Source of the DNA: Acidobacteriota bacterium
Lineage (GTDB): Bacteria > Acidobacteriota > Vicinamibacteria > Vicinamibacterales > CAVVIG01
Assembly (NCBI GenBank): GCA_016195265.1
Contig: JACPZW010000014.1
Span: forward strand, 20,761-84,760
Length of the DNA stretch: 64,000 bases
Reading direction: 5' to 3'
Shown here: in pieces, positions 43,859 to 52,295 of the stretch
How positions within the stretch are numbered: position 1 is the first letter of the stretch
Layout of the letters: each line of letters starts with the position of its first letter
Notes under the pieces: generated by a model
What the model was told of the DNA's origin: nothing
The model's input: only the letters and a program-made list of their open reading frames with translations
Databases searched by the model: none
Made by a program: the position numbers and the translations under genes

Positions 43859-46800
43859 ATGAAATCGAAAGCCATCGTCCTTGCGCTCGTGGCGCTGTTT
43901 GCCACCAGTGCCCTGGCGAGCGCGCAGTCGCAGGTTGGTGAAATCTTCGGCAAGGTGACGGACCAGTCGGGAGGCGTGCTGCCCGGCGTCACCGTGACGT
44001 TGAGCGCGCCCAACCTGCTGCAGCCGCTGACCGCGGTGACCAGCGGAACGGGAACCTACCAGTTTCCGCGGCTGGAAATCGGCACCTACACGGTCAAGTT
44101 CGAATTGACCGGCTTCAAGACCCAGATCAGCCAGGACGTTTTCGTCACGGTGGGTTTCAGCGCGCAGATCAACGCGCAACTGGGCGTCTCGACGGTACAG
44201 GAGACGATCACGGTCACCGGCGCGAGCCCCATCGTTGATACGAAGGACACCGGGACGAAACAGACGTTCACCAACGAGCTGCTGCAGAGCATTCCGTCGG
44301 CCCGCGATCCCTGGGTCATCCTGCAGCAGACGGCCGGCGTCGCTATGGACCGCGAGAACATCGGCGGCAACATGTCGGGCCAGCAGTCGAACTACATCTC
44401 GCGCGGGGGCAACCCGTTCAACAACAAGTGGTCGCTCGACGGCGTCGACATCACGGACATGTCGGCGACCGGCGCATCGCCCAGCTACTATGACTTCGAC
44501 GCGTTCGAGGAAATGACGATCAATACCGGCGGCGTCGACGTGACGCAGCAGACCGGTGGCGTCGGCATCAACCTCGTCACCAAGGCCGGGAGCGACAAGT
44601 TCCGCGGCAGCGGCCGCTCCTACGCGACCGACCAGAAGTTCGAGTCGCAGAACCTGACCGACGCGCAGCGCACGCAGGGCGCGAGCTCGGGCAACCCGAT
44701 TCAGAACATCAAGGACTACGGCTTCGAGGCCGGCGGTCCGCTGAAAAAGGGGAAGGCGTGGGTGTGGGGCAGCTTCGGCAAACAGAACATCGGCGTCGGC
44801 GTGCTGAACTTCTATCAGCCGGACGCGAACTGCCAGACGATCAAGGCGGACGAGGCGAGGAACCCGCTCGCCCACCCGGTCACCGAGGTCAACGACTGTT
44901 TGAACACCGACCTCACGGTGCTGACGACGACGAACCTGAAGGCCGAAGTCCAGCTGTTCAAGGGGAACAAGCTGAGCCTGTTTAACAACTTCGCCAAGAA
45001 GGAGCGCAACGCGCGCGGCGCCGACGACCTCCACCCGATCGAGACGACGACGCCGCAGGGCGCCGTGCCCGATACCTACGGCCTCGGAAAGAATCTGTGG
45101 ACGATCGGCCCGAACCCGACCTACAAGGCGGGCGACCAGTGGGTGCTCAGCGACCGCACGCTGCTCGACGTCCAGTGGGCGCACATCGGCAACAACTTCA
45201 TTCTGGATTTCCACGATCCATCGCTCGCCGCCGTGCAGCCAACGCTGATCATCGCGACCGGCCTGAACGGCCGCTCGGGATCGCAGAACATCTTCATCCG
45301 TCCGGTCCAGAGCGTCGACGTCAACGTGAACCACTTCATGCCCGGTGCGATGGGCGGTGACCACGCGCTCAAAATCGGCGGCCACTGGCGCGACGCCTTC
45401 AGCTTCTCGCAGGCTCACACCGGGGGCAACGCGATTGCGCGGTTCCAGGGCAACGACACCACGACCAACTGCGCGGCGCTGGCGCTCGCAAACCCGGCCG
45501 CACCGACGCGGTGGTGCCAGGCGCAGCTCACGCGAGACAGCCAGACGCAGTACGACCTCCTGAACTGGTCGGCGTACGTGCAGGACACCATCACACACAA
45601 CCGGCTGACAATGCAGCTCGGCGTGCGATACGACTACTACCATGACCAAGCGCTGTCCTCGTCGGTCCCGGGCAACCCGCTGTTCGCCGACTGGCTGCCG
45701 GGGATCAGCTTCGCGGGCGCCGATCCGAAAGTGACGTTCAACAACTTTTCGCCGCGCGTCGGCTTCACTTACGACCTGCAGGGGAACGGTAAGACGATCG
45801 CGCGGGCGAACTTCGCCCGGTACTACGGGCAGGTCGGCACCGGCGGCGTCTCGTCCCAAATCAACCCGGTGACGGCGGCGAACGTGCGCTTCCCGTGGAC
45901 TGACGCCAACGGCGACAAGGTCATCCAGCCGAACGAGGTGCTGACGGGCCGCGCCAACATCCTGAGCTTCGGCGGCAACTATGATCCGGCCAATCCGTCC
46001 TTCCTCGGAACGCAGAACACGGTTGATCCGAACCTGAAGAACGACACGACCGACGAGTTCATCGTCGGCTTCGATCGCGAGATCGGCGCGGGTTTCGCGG
46101 CCGGCGTCAACTACATCTGGCGGCGGTACGCGGGCTTCCAGTTCTCGGACACGGTCGGCCTCGAGCCGGCCGACTACGCGGCGGTCTCGTTCACTCCGCC
46201 GGCGGCGGCGTGCCCGTCCGGCGCCACGTGCCCGGCGATCACGTACTACCAGCCGAACTTCCTGATTCCCGGCGTCAGCACCCTGACGAACTTCTCCGCG
46301 GATCAGTTCAACCGCGTCTACAACGGCGTCGAAGCCACGGCGCGCAAGCGGATGTCACATCACTGGCTGATGAACACGAGCTTCGCGTACAACAGCACGA
46401 TCGTGAACAACGGCTTCGCCGGCGCGTTCGCCAACGGCCTTGTCGTCGGCGGCTTCGCGGAGGACCCGACCAACCGCGCGCAGCGCAACGGCGGCCAGTA
46501 CGACTACCAGACTTCTGGCAGCGGTATTGGCAACGTCTACGTGAACGCGAAGTGGCTCTTCAAGCTGAGCGGTCTCTATCAGCTCCCCGGCGACGTGAAC
46601 GTCTCGGCGTTCTACAACGCGCGTCAGGGCTATCCGTTCGAGCGGTTCATTCAGACGCCCTCGCGCCCGAACGGCGGCGGCGGCATCGCGTCGGTCCTGA
46701 TCGACACGCCGGGTGACAGCCGGCTCCCGAACTACCAGAACCTCGACTTCCACGTCGAGCGCCCGGTGAAGCTCGGCTCGATCCGGTTCATTCCGTCGAT

Positions 46801-46933
46801 GGACGTCTTCAATGTGTTCAACTCGAACACGGAGCAGGCGATTCGCGGCACGCAGAACGCGTCGAACGCGAACAACATCCAGGCGATCCTGGCGCCGCGC
46901 GTCGCGCGGTTCGGGGTTCGCGTGAACTGGTGA
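43859..46933 (+). CDS. Oar-like TonB-dependent receptor
   Basis: This is an outer-membrane beta-barrel receptor of 1024 residues. It has a signal peptide (about 1-23, ending ALASAQ) and a carboxypeptidase-regulatory-like Ig domain (about 25-105, GKVTDQSGGVLPGVTVTLSA). A TonB box/plug region follows (VQETITVTGASPIVDT, SLDGVDITDMSA), then a long barrel ending in PRVARFGVRVNW. Such Oar-like receptors are abundant in Acidobacteriota and usually take up large or oligomeric substrates; the ligand is unknown. A strong GAGGAGG site precedes the ATG and a terminator follows. Confidence 0.9.
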   Translation: MKSKAIVLALVALFATSALASAQSQVGEIFGKVTDQSGGVLPGVTVTLSAPNLLQPLTAVTSGTGTYQFPRLEIGTYTVKFELTGFKTQISQDVFVTVGFSAQINAQLGVSTVQETITVTGASPIVDTKDTGTKQTFTNELLQSIPSARDPWVILQQTAGVAMDRENIGGNMSGQQSNYISRGGNPFNNKWSLDGVDITDMSATGASPSYYDFDAFEEMTINTGGVDVTQQTGGVGINLVTKAGSDKFRGSGRSYATDQKFESQNLTDAQRTQGASSGNPIQNIKDYGFEAGGPLKKGKAWVWGSFGKQNIGVGVLNFYQPDANCQTIKADEARNPLAHPVTEVNDCLNTDLTVLTTTNLKAEVQLFKGNKLSLFNNFAKKERNARGADDLHPIETTTPQGAVPDTYGLGKNLWTIGPNPTYKAGDQWVLSDRTLLDVQWAHIGNNFILDFHDPSLAAVQPTLIIATGLNGRSGSQNIFIRPVQSVDVNVNHFMPGAMGGDHALKIGGHWRDAFSFSQAHTGGNAIARFQGNDTTTNCAALALANPAAPTRWCQAQLTRDSQTQYDLLNWSAYVQDTITHNRLTMQLGVRYDYYHDQALSSSVPGNPLFADWLPGISFAGADPKVTFNNFSPRVGFTYDLQGNGKTIARANFARYYGQVGTGGVSSQINPVTAANVRFPWTDANGDKVIQPNEVLTGRANILSFGGNYDPANPSFLGTQNTVDPNLKNDTTDEFIVGFDREIGAGFAAGVNYIWRRYAGFQFSDTVGLEPADYAAVSFTPPAAACPSGATCPAITYYQPNFLIPGVSTLTNFSADQFNRVYNGVEATARKRMSHHWLMNTSFAYNSTIVNNGFAGAFANGLVVGGFAEDPTNRAQRNGGQYDYQTSGSGIGNVYVNAKWLFKLSGLYQLPGDVNVSAFYNARQGYPFERFIQTPSRPNGGGGIASVLIDTPGDSRLPNYQNLDFHVERPVKLGSIRFIPSMDVFNVFNSNTEQAIRGTQNASNANNIQAILAPRVARFGVRVNW

Positions 46934-46974
46934 CGAAATAGCTGACGGGCGTCAGCTACCAGCGGTCAAGTTTC

Positions 46975-47006
46975 AAGGGCGGGGCTTTCGGTCCCGCCCT
47001 TTTTTT
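46975..47006 (+). terminator. Rho-independent terminator after the Oar-like receptor
   Basis: The stem AAGGGCGGG (46975-46983) pairs with CCCGCCCTT (46993-47001) around a GCTTTCGGT loop and runs into seven T. It lies about 40 nt after the receptor stop. Confidence 0.88.
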
Positions 47007-47072
47007 GCGTTATGCTGATGCTGGCGTCTGCGGCTGGCGCACAGGAAAGCGCCCGCGGCTAGCGCACTCACA

Positions 47073-47963
47073 ATGTCCCGCCAGCAGCTCATCAACAGTT
47101 TCACCCACGCCGCGCTCAGTCCCGATCCCGACCTTGCGATCGCCGCGCTGATGATCGCGCGCGTCGAATACCCGAAGCTCGACGCGGGACCCTACCTCGA
47201 TCGCCTCGACGCCCTCGGCCGCGAAGCCGAACGGCGCGTGGCGACGGCGGGTCCCGATATCGACGCGCGCGTGCGGGCGCTCAACGCGTACCTGTTCGGC
47301 GAACTGCGCTTCGCCGGCAACCAGGTGCAGTACGAGGATCCGCGCAACAGCTTTCTCAACGAAGTCCTCGATCGGCGCACGGGCATTCCGATCACGCTCG
47401 CGCTGCTGTACATGGAGGTGGCCCGCCGCGCGGGCGTGCGCGTCGAGGGCATCAATTTCCCCGGCCACTTCCTCCTGCGCTGTCCGGCCCGGCCGGGACT
47501 GCCGTACTCCGACGATTTGATCATCGACGCGTTCCGCGGCGGCGCGCTGCTCTCCCGCGACGACTGCCGCGAGATCCTCCGCGGCGTCGGAGACGACGCC
47601 CTCGATCCGGACGCGGACGAGGCCCTGCTCGACGCGCGGCTCGCCGCGCACGCGAGCAAACCGCAGATTCTGGCGCGCATGCTGGTGAATCTGAAAGGCG
47701 TGTACGTGCGCATGCACTCGTATCCGCAGGCGCGCGACATCACGGAACTCCTGCTGGCGGTCAACCCGTCGGCGATCAACGAACTGCGCGACCGCGGGCT
47801 GCTCGCCTACAACCTGCGGGACTTCTCCGCCGCCCTGCGCGACCTGCAGGCCTACCTGCAGCTCTCGAACGCGGCGCCCCTCGCCGACGAGGAGCGCAAG
47901 GAGCACGCCCAGATCTGGGAGCACGTGAAGGCGCTGAGGCGGAGAGTCGCTTCGCTGAACTGA
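47073..47963 (+). CDS. SirB1 family transglutaminase-like/TPR protein
   Basis: The 296-residue protein has an N-terminal transglutaminase-like fold (about 30-180) with NSFLNEVLDRRTGIPITLAL, LYMEVARRAGVRVEGINFPG, HFLLRC, and a C-terminal TPR-like helical part (about 205-290, QILARMLVNLKGVYVRMHSY). This is the SirB1/PF13369-type layout. Biochemical function is unknown; the family is widespread. It lies between the receptor terminator and a heptamer element. Confidence 0.88.
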   Translation: MSRQQLINSFTHAALSPDPDLAIAALMIARVEYPKLDAGPYLDRLDALGREAERRVATAGPDIDARVRALNAYLFGELRFAGNQVQYEDPRNSFLNEVLDRRTGIPITLALLYMEVARRAGVRVEGINFPGHFLLRCPARPGLPYSDDLIIDAFRGGALLSRDDCREILRGVGDDALDPDADEALLDARLAAHASKPQILARMLVNLKGVYVRMHSYPQARDITELLLAVNPSAINELRDRGLLAYNLRDFSAALRDLQAYLQLSNAAPLADEERKEHAQIWEHVKALRRRVASLN

Positions 47964-47965
47964 CA

Positions 47966-48057
47966 TTTCAGATTGCAGAGTTCAGATTTCAGATTAGGAG
48001 ACTGTAAATCTGAAATCTTCAATCAATCTGAAATCTGAATTCTTAAATCTGCAATCT
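47966..48057. repeat. Inverted-arm TTCAGAT heptamer element
   Basis: The left arm TTCAGAT, TGCAGAG, TTCAGAT, TTCAGAT (about 47967-47994) faces a right arm of ATCTGAA-type units (48006-48057). It separates two convergent genes and its right arm reaches the stop of the EndoIII-like gene, so it may terminate both. Confidence 0.8.
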
Positions 48058-48730
48058 ATTTCCGCTTCTGCCCCTCCGGGCAGTCTTCAAACAACGGGCA
48101 CACCGCGCAGTGGGGATCGCCCTCCGTGCACGTCGCGCCGCCGTGGTGCGAGAGATAGAGAAACACGCGGCGGTACGCATCCGGCGATCCGGGCAGCTGC
48201 TTCGCGACCGACTCGCGGACCGAGCGCGCCGTCTTCGTGAAGTTCCCTTGCTGATCGCCGAAGCCCAGTCGCCTTGCGACGCGGCTGACCTTCGCGTCCA
48301 CGGGCAGCACGGGATGATCGGCCGCGAACAGCAGCATGCGGTACGCGCCGCCCTCGCCCATCTGCGGCAGGCCCTTGAGGGCGCGCCGCGCGGGGACCAT
48401 CGGCCCGCGGATGATGTCGGGCAGCCTCGGCGCCCGGCGGAAGATGTCCACGCCGGTCCGCAGCGCCCGCAGCCGCTGCTCGTTGTACGGCCCTGCCAGA
48501 CCAACGCTCTCTTCGAGTTTTTTCTGCGGTACCCTCGCCATCGCGTCCGGCGTCAGCGCGCGATTTCGCTTCAGGGCGGCGAGCGCCGCGTCGCGCTTGA
48601 ACGGCGTCGAGTGCACCGACAGCACTTCCCAGACGAACAGCGTGAACGGATCCCGCGGCGGCACAGGCAGCGGACCGTAGAACGTCGTCAGCTTCTTCAG
48701 CAGCGTTTCGAGCGTCGACACGGCGGACAC
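48056..48730 (-). CDS. Endonuclease III-like DNA glycosylase without catalytic Lys
   Basis: The 224-residue HhH-GPD superfamily protein has a C-terminal Fe4S4 loop CTEGDPHCAVCPLFEDC (C-x6-C-x2-C-x5-C). The hairpin reads LPQMGEGGAYRML where EndoIII has LPGVGRKTA, so the lysine needed for lyase chemistry is replaced by Gly. The catalytic Asp is kept in PVDAKVSRVARRLGF. It may be a monofunctional glycosylase. The GTG at 48730 gives the normal N-terminus; an ATG at 48802 would add 24 unrelated residues from a receptor remnant. Confidence 0.8.
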   Translation of the reverse strand: MSAVSTLETLLKKLTTFYGPLPVPPRDPFTLFVWEVLSVHSTPFKRDAALAALKRNRALTPDAMARVPQKKLEESVGLAGPYNEQRLRALRTGVDIFRRAPRLPDIIRGPMVPARRALKGLPQMGEGGAYRMLLFAADHPVLPVDAKVSRVARRLGFGDQQGNFTKTARSVRESVAKQLPGSPDAYRRVFLYLSHHGGATCTEGDPHCAVCPLFEDCPEGQKRK

Positions 48731-48755
48731 TTTATCACTGCGTGCCCCGAGTGAA

Positions 48756-49070
48756 GCCGATGGGGCGCAGGGGTATCCGTACGCGATGTTCCGGCAGGGC
48801 ACAACCGCGGCGCTCGGCGGCGATTCAACGCTGTCGGTGCTGGTGACACCGCAGATCGATTACTTCCGCTATCCCGATCTGTGGAATACCGACCTGCGCG
48901 CGGCGCGGACGTTCAAGGTGAATGGCGGCGTCACGATCCGCGGCATCTTCGATCTGTTCAACGCGTTCAACGCGAACACGGCGCTGCCGCGCGGCATCAA
49001 CGTGGCGGCCACGAACTTCAGTGTCCTGGTGCAGGACCTGAGCGCGAGGATCGCGCGCGTCGGACTCGTT
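48756..49070 (+). pseudogene. C-terminal fragment of an Oar-like TonB-dependent receptor
   Basis: The frame opening after a TGA at 48753 encodes QGYPYAMFRQGTT, DYFRYPDLWNTDLRAARTF, GGVTIRGIFDLFNAFNANTA and LSARIARVGLVV, the last roughly 100 residues of an Oar-like barrel (compare GSIRFIPSMDVFNVFNSNTE in the intact receptor). There is no start, signal peptide or plug, and the final aromatic residue and stop are lost. The EndoIII-like gene starts at its left edge in the opposite direction. Confidence 0.75.
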
Positions 49071-49149
49071 GTGTCAGAGACATGGCGGGCGGGGGTGTGT
49101 CAGCTTTTTGCTAGGGCCGGCAGCCTTCGACCGCTAGAATCGCCCCCTT

Positions 49150-51540
49150 ATGTCCCTCTCCGCCGGCACGCGCCTCGGCCCTTACGAAATCCAGGGCGCC
49201 ATCGGCGCCGGGGGGATGGGCGAGGTCTATAAGGCCAAAGACACACGCCTCGATCGCGTCGTCGCCGTCAAGACACTGCCGCCCCACGTCGCCGCCGCAC
49301 CTGAACTGCGCGAGCGCTTCGAGCGCGAGGCGCGCGCCATCTCCCAGCTGAGCCACAGCAACATCTGCACGCTCTATGACGTGGGGGACGAAGTCGTCAG
49401 TCCCCAGTCACCAGTCACCAGCCCCCAGCCACCAGCCACCTGAGACGATCCGCTTTCTCGTGCTTGAGTACCTCGAGGGCGAGACGCTGGCGGCGCGCAT
49501 CGCCAAGGGGCCGATTCCGGTCGAGCAGGCGCTGCCGTGGGCCATTTCAAATCGCGAGCGCGCTGCACGCCGCGCACCGCCAGGGCATCCTCCACCGCGA
49601 TCTGAAACCCGGCAACGTGATGCTCACGCCGGCCGGGGTCAAGCTCCTCGACTTCGGCCTCGCGAAGATCGTCGCCGCCACGACGAACGCCGGTGCGCCT
49701 GCGGCATCGATGATGACGTCGCCCGCGACGATGACGACGCCGCTGACGATGCAGGGGACGATCCTCGGCACGTTCACGTACATGGCGCCGGAGATGGTGG
49801 AGGGCAAAGAGGCCGACGCGCGTGCGGACATCTGGGCGTTCGGCTGCATCCTCTACGAGATGCTCGCCGGCCGGCGCGCGTTCGTCGGCAAGAGCCAGGC
49901 GAGCCTCTTCGGAGCGATTCTGAAGGAGGACGCGCCGTCAGTCTCGGTCGTGCAGCCGCTGGTTCACCCCGCGCTCGATCGCATCGTCCGTACGTGCCTC
50001 GCGAAGGATCCCAACCAGCGCGTGCAGAGCGCGCACGATCTGCGGCTGAATCTCCAGTGGGTCGTTGAAGGCGGATCTGCGGCAGGAGCGCCGGCGCCGG
50101 TGCTCGCGCGACGGCGATCACGAGAGCGGGCCATGTGGATTGGCGTCGCGCTTGCCGTCGGCGCGATCGGCGCCGTGGCGGTCTGGTTCGCCAAGCCCGC
50201 GCCCACGCAGACTGCCGTCGTCACACGCTTCGTTCACACGCTCGCCGCGAGTCAGCAGTTCACGAGGACGGGACGGCACACCGTCGCCATGTCTCCGGAC
50301 GGCACGTTCTTCGTGTTCGTCGCGAACGGCCAGTTGTTCATGCGCCGCATGAACGAGGTCGACGCGCAGCCGATCAAGGGAACGGAAGAGGATCCGGTCG
50401 ATCCGGTCGTCTCGCCGGACTCGCAGTGGGTCGCGTACTTCGTTCCTGTGACCGGCGCGGCGGCGCAGGCCGGTGGCGGCGGACGAGGCGCTCAAGGCGC
50501 TCGAGGCGGCCAACAGGAGGCCGCGACGGCCTCACCGGCACCTCAACTGACGCCGGCGACACTCAAGCGGAAGGCCGGCTGGTGTATCAGCCTTCTGTCG
50601 CGGCGACGAGCGTCAAACGCACGCTCGTATGGGTGGACCGTCAGGGGCGCGAACAACCTATATCGGCGGAGCCTCGCGAGTACATCTACCGCGCGTCTCG
50701 CCGAGCGGCAGGAAGATTGCCCTCGACGTCTGGGTCAACGGCACGCGCGACATCTGGATGTGGGATCTGGAGCACGACCTCCTCAGCCGGCTCACCGCCG
50801 AGGACGACAAGAGCGACAAGCGGGCGCCCATCTGGGCGGCCGACGACCGGTCTATTCTCTACAGCTCGACGACACCGGGCAGTGCGCAGCTCATGCGCCG
50901 GGCCGCGGACGGAACCGGATCATCGGAAAAACTGGGTGAGGAGTCCGGCGCGCAGGTGATCCCCAACTCCGTTTCTCCGGATGGCCGGACACTGGTGTAT
51001 TCGAGCAACTCGAATCCCAGAGGCGGGCCTTTCGATCTGATGGCGTTGACGCTCACTGGAAACGGGCAACCGAAGCCGCTGGTGGCCACACCAAAGCTGG
51101 AAACGAACGGCGACATCTCGCCAAATGGCCGCTGGATCGCGTTCGAGTCAGACGAGTCAGGCCGGCGCGAGATTTACGTGCGTCCATTTCCCGCCATTGA
51201 TACGGGCCGCTGGCAGATTTCGACCAACGGCGGCACGCGACCCGTGTGGTCCCGCAACAACCGCGAGCTGTTCTTCGTGTCACCGGATCAGCAGGTGATG
51301 GCCGTCACGGTGGAGTCGGGCAAGGACTTCACGTACGGGCGGCCGGCCGCGTTGTTCAAAGGCAATGCGTACTACTTCGGTGTCGGTCCGACGACCTTGA
51401 ACGGCCGAACGTACGACGTCGCCCCGGATGGCCGGTTCCTGTTGATCAAGGATCCGGCAAATGGCCCGGGGACGACAGCGCCGACGCTCGTCGTCGTCGA
51501 GCACTGGCTCGACGAGGTGAAGAAGCGGCTGGGCCAGTAA
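49150..51540 (+). pseudogene. Frameshifted Ser/Thr protein kinase with TolB-like propeller
   Basis: The locus encodes a Pkn-type kinase in pieces: GPYEIQGAIGAGGMGEVYKA and VAVKTLP (frame 1), FLVLEYLEGETLAARI (frame 2), then HRQGILHRDLKPGN, LLDFGLAKI and YMAPEMVEGKEADARADIWA (frame 3). A transmembrane helix follows (about 50134-50190), then a PD40/TolB-like propeller that switches to frame 2 near 50575 and frame 1 near 50688. At least four frame changes are needed. The first coincides with a CCAGTCA heptamer array (49395-49441). An intact version would sense through an outer propeller and phosphorylate cytoplasmic targets. Poor assembly is an alternative. Confidence 0.8.
49395..49441. repeat. 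CCAGTCA heptamer array inside the kinase locus
   Basis: Six or so 7-bp units (CCAGTCA, CCAGTCA, CCAGCCC, CCAGCCA, CCAGCCA) lie between the codons for DVGDE and FLVLEYLEGE, where related kinases have a short variable loop. The array ends in a TGA in frame 1. Downstream sequence is in frame 2. Confidence 0.8.
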
Positions 51541-51544
51541 ACAT

Positions 51545-51573
51545 CGCGGAGTGAGGATTGCGGAGTGCGGAAT
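51545..51573. repeat. GCGGAGT heptamer array
   Basis: GCGGAGT, GAGGATT, GCGGAGT, GCGGAAT lie just after the kinase locus stop. No inverted partner arm is seen. The rest of the stretch to 51643 holds nothing recognisable. Confidence 0.65.
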
Positions 51574-51643
51574 TCAGTAGTAGGTCAGTTTGGCTGAGAT
51601 CGCCGTTCGTCCTCGTGGCGATGCCCACATTCCATGTGCGGTG

Positions 51644-51805
51644 CTAGTGCCCAGATAGCGCTATTCCGTTAGCCAGTCTTGTTATCGCGTTAACCAGTTT
51701 CGTCACCACGTCATAAAGAACGAGCGGAATCAGAATCGTCCAAACAATTGCCATCACTTTCCAGAATGTCCATTCAATTTTCATCTGACGATTGTCCGGA
51801 GACAT
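51644..51805 (-). CDS. Possible small single-pass membrane protein
   Basis: A 53-codon ATG frame encodes MSPDNRQMKIEWTFWKVMAI, then VWTILIPLVLYDVVTKLVNA, with one predicted transmembrane helix (about 14-37) and a short tail. GC content is lower than the surroundings and codon usage is unlike the neighbours. I do not recognise it. It lies next to a broken toxin-antitoxin pair, so it may be acquired or a chance frame. Confidence 0.4.
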   Translation of the reverse strand: MSPDNRQMKIEWTFWKVMAIVWTILIPLVLYDVVTKLVNAITRLANGIALSGH

Positions 51806-51898
51806 AGATCCGGACCGTTTCAGAGAAAATCGCCGTGATTGTCAGCGACGAGCGCGTCTACGAAGGCGAACTCGACAGCTTCCCAAGCACGAGACGCT

Positions 51899-51979
51899 TC
51901 AACGTTTTTGCGGCATCGGCTTGCCGCCAAACACCAGCGCTGAGATGTAGATGTTGGAATCCAGCGTGACGCGAGTCAC
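51899..51979 (-). pseudogene. Truncated PIN toxin remnant
   Basis: Overlapping the antitoxin stop as GTGA, a GTG frame reads VTRVTLDSNIYISALVFGGK, the first strand and helix of a PIN ribonuclease with its first Asp, then stops after 26 codons. Another frame just beyond (EAVEFAFVDALVADN) may be more of the same domain. The rest of the about 130-residue toxin is gone, so the module is inactive. Confidence 0.7.
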
Positions 51980-52215
51980 CGACGCCGTTCAGCCCGCGAC
52001 TCCGCGATGAGCCGGGGCACGTCGTCTTCGGTGAGGCCCAGGTCTGCGGCGCGCTGCCGGCCGTACTGCTCGAGGTCCGCCAGCCGCCGCAAGGCAAGGA
52101 ATCGCTTCGCTGCCTCGTTGGCCAACTCGTCAGGCGTCTTGCCGTCCTTCTGCGCCTCCGCGGCCACACGGGCGAAGACCTCAGGGTCGAGGGCGACGTT
52201 CTTGAGCGGGACCAT
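51976..52215 (-). CDS. Antitoxin of a broken PIN toxin-antitoxin pair
   Basis: The 79-residue protein has an RHH/CopG-like pattern: MVPLKNVALDPEVFARVAAE, QKDGKTPDELANEAAKRFLA, then a charged helix LADLEQYGRQRAADLGLTED. It is upstream of, and coupled by a 4-nt overlap to, a truncated PIN domain, the usual antitoxin-toxin order. An ATG seven codons earlier is possible. With the toxin destroyed it has no obvious job. The 80 nt to the next gene (52216-52295) hold nothing clear. Confidence 0.72.
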   Translation of the reverse strand: MVPLKNVALDPEVFARVAAEAQKDGKTPDELANEAAKRFLALRRLADLEQYGRQRAADLGLTEDDVPRLIAESRAERRR

Positions 52216-52295
52216 CAGGTTGCTGCCTCCACACAATTATACGACCGTGGGGCCCGCGCGGCGGTGGCGGCGGCCCGGCGCGCGGGCGGCTTTGC

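Noticed and set aside
48731..48802. Upstream ATG extension of the EndoIII-like gene
   Set aside because: The added residues are the antisense of a receptor remnant and do not resemble EndoIII N-termini.
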